DNA of 64,000 nt, taken from positions 1,302,001 through 1,366,000 of the forward strand of contig JABYQN010000010.1 of the NCBI GenBank assembly GCA_022606135.1, read 5' to 3'. Of this stretch, positions 60,427 to 64,000 are shown piece by piece. A model generated the notes under the pieces. The model saw only the letters and a program-made list of their open reading frames with translations, had not been told where the DNA came from and searched no databases. Numbering within the stretch: the stretch's first letter is position 1; the number at the start of each line of letters is the position of its first letter. This DNA is from Fomes fomentarius (lineage: Eukaryota > Basidiomycota > Agaricomycetes > Polyporales > Polyporaceae). A program made the position numbers and the translations under genes.

Positions 60427-61595
60427 TTAAAATTCTTCAACGTCTATTGAGAACCCACACTCGTGACAAGTCTGTTTACCGATGCCATCCGAACCCTTCT
60501 CCACGGTGCCAAAAACATGCGTGTGCTCCTGATCCTTCCGCTTCTGCCATACAGTCTCTCTCGTCCGACGTCGCAGCTCCTTCAGTCCCTCCTCGAACTT
60601 CTTGTTCTTTTTCTTCTTCTTCTCGTCCACCCGCCGCTGCCATTCTGCATCCAAGGCCTCGGGCGAGCCCCATTTCTTCCACGCGAAGTCCTCGACTTGA
60701 TAGCGAAGAAACAGCATCATATTTGCGAACGTCGACTTGTGTGGATTTGCCTTTAGGAGATGAGGCATGAGCTCTTGATCCCTCAACTCGGCTGGATGGA
60801 AGGCGATGATCAGCTATTGTCATGAACTACAGCATCGATGTACTCACGGTCAGTTAGGAGGTAGTCCTTGAGGCGGACAGATGAGCTCAGCACCCACTGT
60901 GCACTAGGAACTCACTTACCTCTTTGCATTCCGTCTTGGTGAGGAGACTGTATTTCTCGGGCTTCTCGTTCTTGCATTTATTACAGACGAGACAACGGAA
61001 CACCTTCCTGAAAGTCTGGTCGATGTCCAACGAGTTGCACTCATTGCACCGAGGGTTAAGCTTAGGATCCAGATACATAGCTAGTCCGACGGTTCATGAA
61101 TGTTGAATATCATGATGGAGGGGGATATACGCACCAGGCTCCAAGTTCTGCACCGCTCTTTGTCGCTCACGCTCCTTCTCTTTTGCTCTTAGCTCCTCGT
61201 CCACTTCCTTGCCGTCTTCTACGAGGAATCCTCCCTTTGTATTGACCATCTTGGACAGATCATATTCGAAGTATTTCCCCAAGCGAGAGTCTCTCTTCAG
61301 TTTAGCGGGAGGTTTCGGGGCAGTGGGAGAAGTGGACGCTGCAGGCACTACACCGAGAGGTCGCTTGCCATTTGCGTTGGTGAATGTAGATGAAGATGTC
61401 TGTTCTTCCCGTTCACGCTGACGTGCCTTGGCTGGAACTTCATCAGCAATTTAAGTTGTGAATCCAGATAAGGTGCTGACCTTTGAGTCGGTTGAGCTCG
61501 ATGCGCTTGACCTGCTCAGGGGTCAGATCTAGGCCCGTTGGTGGTTCCTTCGGGGGAGGAGTTGTGAACCGCGAGCTGGGTGCGACGACATCCAT
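60427..61595 (-). CDS. RAD14: DNA repair protein XPA/Rad14
   Basis: The damage-verification scaffold of nucleotide excision repair. I start at ATG 61595 (MDVVAPSSRFTTPPPKEPPT); an in-frame ATG further upstream adds an unlikely extension. LTPEQVKRIELNRLKAKARQ is the conserved N-terminal helix. SRLGKYFEYDLSKMVNTKGG and FLVEDGKEVDEELRAKEKER precede the C4 zinc finger, CNECNSLDIDQTFRKVFRCL followed by VCNKCK. The DNA-binding part then has [40 protein letters not shown] and MMLFLRYQVEDFAWKKWGSP. A lysine-rich helix (EKKKKKNKKFEEGLKELRRR) and HTHVFG....TCHECGFSIDVEEF close it. All zinc ligands are present. Confidence 0.93.
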
Positions 61596-61919
61596 ATTTC
61601 GACACAGATAGCTGCGTGTTCGGCTTGCGCACAACGTATAGGTGATCAATATTCGTGGTATGGAGGCAAGCCGCAGGTTCACAGAAACCGGTGACTCACT
61701 AGGTGACGTCACGCGTCACGTCCGTCCGTCTCCGTCCAGGACATGGGTTCAGTACGATGACTAATTGAGCCTCAAGCCTCGAACGGTACAGTAACGCTCC
61801 ACAAATATCACTAGAACATACAGAAAAGCGCGAAACCACAGCCATCATCACATCATCACAGCAAACAGGCAACACAGTAGAGTATACTTTATTAGTCGGT
61901 AGTAAGTAGCCAGTGCCCG
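61596..61919. other. Spacer between XPA and histone deacetylase genes
   Basis: 324 bp downstream of the deacetylase stop; it contains the XPA promoter and leader. No other feature. Confidence 0.4.
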
Positions 61920-64000
61920 TCAGGAAATCTCTCCAGAACTTGCAGGGGCACCATTCGTCTTGTTTGAAACCGCCTTAGCCTTTGCTAATTGAGCAAGGGG
62001 AATACCGTCGTCGACGTCCATGTCAGACTGGTCAGCGGTGCCGGCAGCCGGTCCTGCTCCTGAGCCACTGGCGACAGCTGGCGCGCCACTCGGGCCTACA
62101 CCATGGGTCGTACCGGTACTCATGATGCCAACTGCACCACCAAATCTCCGCCCTGGTGTGATCGAATCAATGTCCTTGTGACTCGCATGATTGCGTCTGC
62201 CTCCCTCTCCTTCGTCATCAGAGTCTGAGAACTCGCCTTCAGCTTGTCGCCGTGAATCCAGCAGGCGCATTGGTCGCCGGCTGTTCGGGTCCACCATGTC
62301 TTCGTCTGGGTCGTCCTCGATGATATCATCCACAGGCAAACGTGGTATATCTGGGTCATCGTCAGTGCTATCCGGCTGTAACCCTTACATCACTTACCTG
62401 TCATCTGAACGCTCGGTGGGCCGCCCACTTGCCGCAGATGATCCAGAACTATTCCCTTTACGCGTTCCAGATACTCGGGAGAATTCATGTCATCCATGTT
62501 GGATGCCTTCACGTCCAGCTCGTAGTCTGGTCCGAAGTACTCGTAGTACTCGTTCATGGGAATCTCTGCAGGCAGGACATAGTTAGCGACAAGAATTTAA
62601 TGCTTGGGATGATTGAAGGACACTGCTCCGCACCTTTGCCCAACTCGACACCTGCTGCCAGGCCAGTCTCATACGCCCAACACCGACTGACATTGCGCAT
62701 TGTATAGCCCCCGCCGCCCAGCAGTAGCAGTGGCTTGTTGAAAGACTTCACGAACTTCACACAATTTGCGTGACCTGCGGAAACATGTGAGCATCCGGCG
62801 AGTTAGAGGGACAAACACGGCAACCTTTCATTGACAGATTGAAACATCCTAGCTTATCACCGGATAGCGAATCCGTTCCGCATTGCAATACAATGGCTCC
62901 GGGGTCGTATGACTCCATAACTTGTTGAATGACCTGGAAAATATGAGTGACTGTCGTGAACCGATGTCTGACCACCTACCGGCTCGAAAACATTCTTGTA
63001 GTTCTCGTTCGTGACACCGTCTCGTAAGGGGAAATTCAGCGCGTAGTATTTGCCTTTACCTATCCCGACGTCCTGGATTGTACGTTAGATCGACGCCCCC
63101 TTGGCCATTTAACGAGCCACAGACTCACGCGTAGCTCTCCTGTTCCCGGAAAGTACTCTCCGTATTTGTGGAAGCTGACGGTCATGACACGGTCAGTGGT
63201 ATAGAAGGCCTCTTCCACACCATCGCCGTGGTGGACGTCAACGTCGATATAGAGCACTCGAGTATGGTATCTTCACTGAATGTGAGTCGTCTACTTCGGT
63301 TACTGCACAAGACGAAGAAGAAAACTGACCTCAATAGTTCGAGAATTCCAAGCACAATATCTTAACCATATGTGAGCACCAGCAACGATGGATAGCATCG
63401 AGGCATACCATTGACGTAACAGAAGCCGCTAGCCTCGCTTTTCTTCGCGTGGTGCAAGCCCCCGGCCCAGTTGACGGCAATATCGCACTTGTCTCTGCTC
63501 AGTCGAGCAGCCCCCTCTGTGTGTTCATCAGCGTCGCGCAGAACTAGACGCCCTTTAATGATGACGCACCCATTGAACCTCCGGCAGAAATAGCACAGTA
63601 GTCGAACAAACCATCAAAAACTGGACAGTCATCACCGACGTTGTCTGTAGCTTGTGTTAGATCGCCGTAGTACAATGGTATCAATGGCGCACGAATGATA
63701 CATTTATGCTGTTCCTTGATGAAGGAATTCATGTTTGGAGGAGTAATCTTGCTGAGGAATTCGACATACTCATCGGAGTGAAATTGAGTCATTTCCCGCT
63801 TCGTTGCGGGTTTGGCACGCTGTCCGTATAGGAGGTGAATCACGAATTTGAAGTACGAAACTGAAGCTGACGCGTACGAAGATCTCCATGCGCTTGTACA
63901 AGCCATAGTTCATAACAAGGGAATGACACATGCGTATCCGGGTAGGTTTCATCCTGGAGATGTCCAGGTCAGACAGAAAAGAGACGCAATAGAGTCGTGC
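61920..64000 (-). CDS. RPD3: Class I histone deacetylase, Rpd3/HDAC1 type (5' end beyond window)
   Basis: A zinc-dependent histone deacetylase, normally the catalytic subunit of Sin3-type co-repressor complexes. The window starts inside intron 1 or later: the first visible exon begins [20 protein letters not shown] just before 63950. Then [60 protein letters not shown] and [16 protein letters not shown], with the catalytic His pair. [20 protein letters not shown] holds zinc ligands, followed by [40 protein letters not shown] and [20 protein letters not shown] with the catalytic Tyr region. The C-terminus (61920-62340) is long and acidic ([20 protein letters not shown]), as in fungal Rpd3, and ends ASSGEIS. 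Eight or more short introns. Only the N-terminal residues are missing. Confidence 0.94.

Overview
The window is nuclear DNA from a filamentous basidiomycete, most likely an Agaricomycete and possibly a polypore (the order is a guess). Genes are split by many 45-65 bp GT..AG introns with fungal branch points, both strands are used, promoters are CT-rich, and single-copy eukaryotic housekeeping genes sit among lineage-type families. There are no bacterial operons, CRISPR arrays, rRNA genes or intact transposons. I saw no convincing tRNA.

Layout. 0-4.4 kb: an MFS transporter (cut by the left edge) divergent from a Golgi UPF0658 membrane protein. 5.3-10.6 kb: one intact secreted GH78-type alpha-L-rhamnosidase flanked by two decayed copies. 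11-14.3 kb: a Bet1-like SNARE convergent with a Ulp1-type SUMO protease. 16-21.5 kb: a Ran1/Pat1-like kinase, a diverged Ras-like GTPase (copy 1) and a deleted kinase pseudogene. 23.7-26.8 kb: a Yippee protein and a small unrecognised protein. 26.8-36.7 kb: about 10 kb without a confident gene. 36.8-39.2 kb: the canonical Ras-like gene (copy 2), source of the duplicated block at 18.5-20.8 kb. 39.4-48.3 kb: a dense housekeeping stretch (Pmp24-like, chromodomain protein, Mtc1, complex I 30 kDa subunit, SPF27). 48.6-52.6 kb: a crippled DEDDh exonuclease-like gene and biotin synthase. 55.4-64 kb: a BTG/Tob-domain protein, ribosomal protein eS27, acyl-CoA thioesterase II, XPA/Rad14 and an Rpd3-class histone deacetylase cut by the right edge.

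Most genes are independent housekeeping functions (vesicle fusion, SUMO removal, respiration, splicing, DNA repair, translation, biotin synthesis, chromatin). The strongest signal is the Ras-like pair. The copies share intron positions, including an apparent 2-nt exon, and nearly identical 3' ends with the same CaaX box. Copy 1 has gathered in-frame, almost entirely amino-acid-changing differences in the switch I/switch II exons while the adjoining introns stayed similar. That pattern fits a duplicated GTPase changing partners, next to a kinase of the Ran1/Pat1 type. Two further micro-exons (7 nt and 14 nt) in other genes make the window a useful splicing test case.
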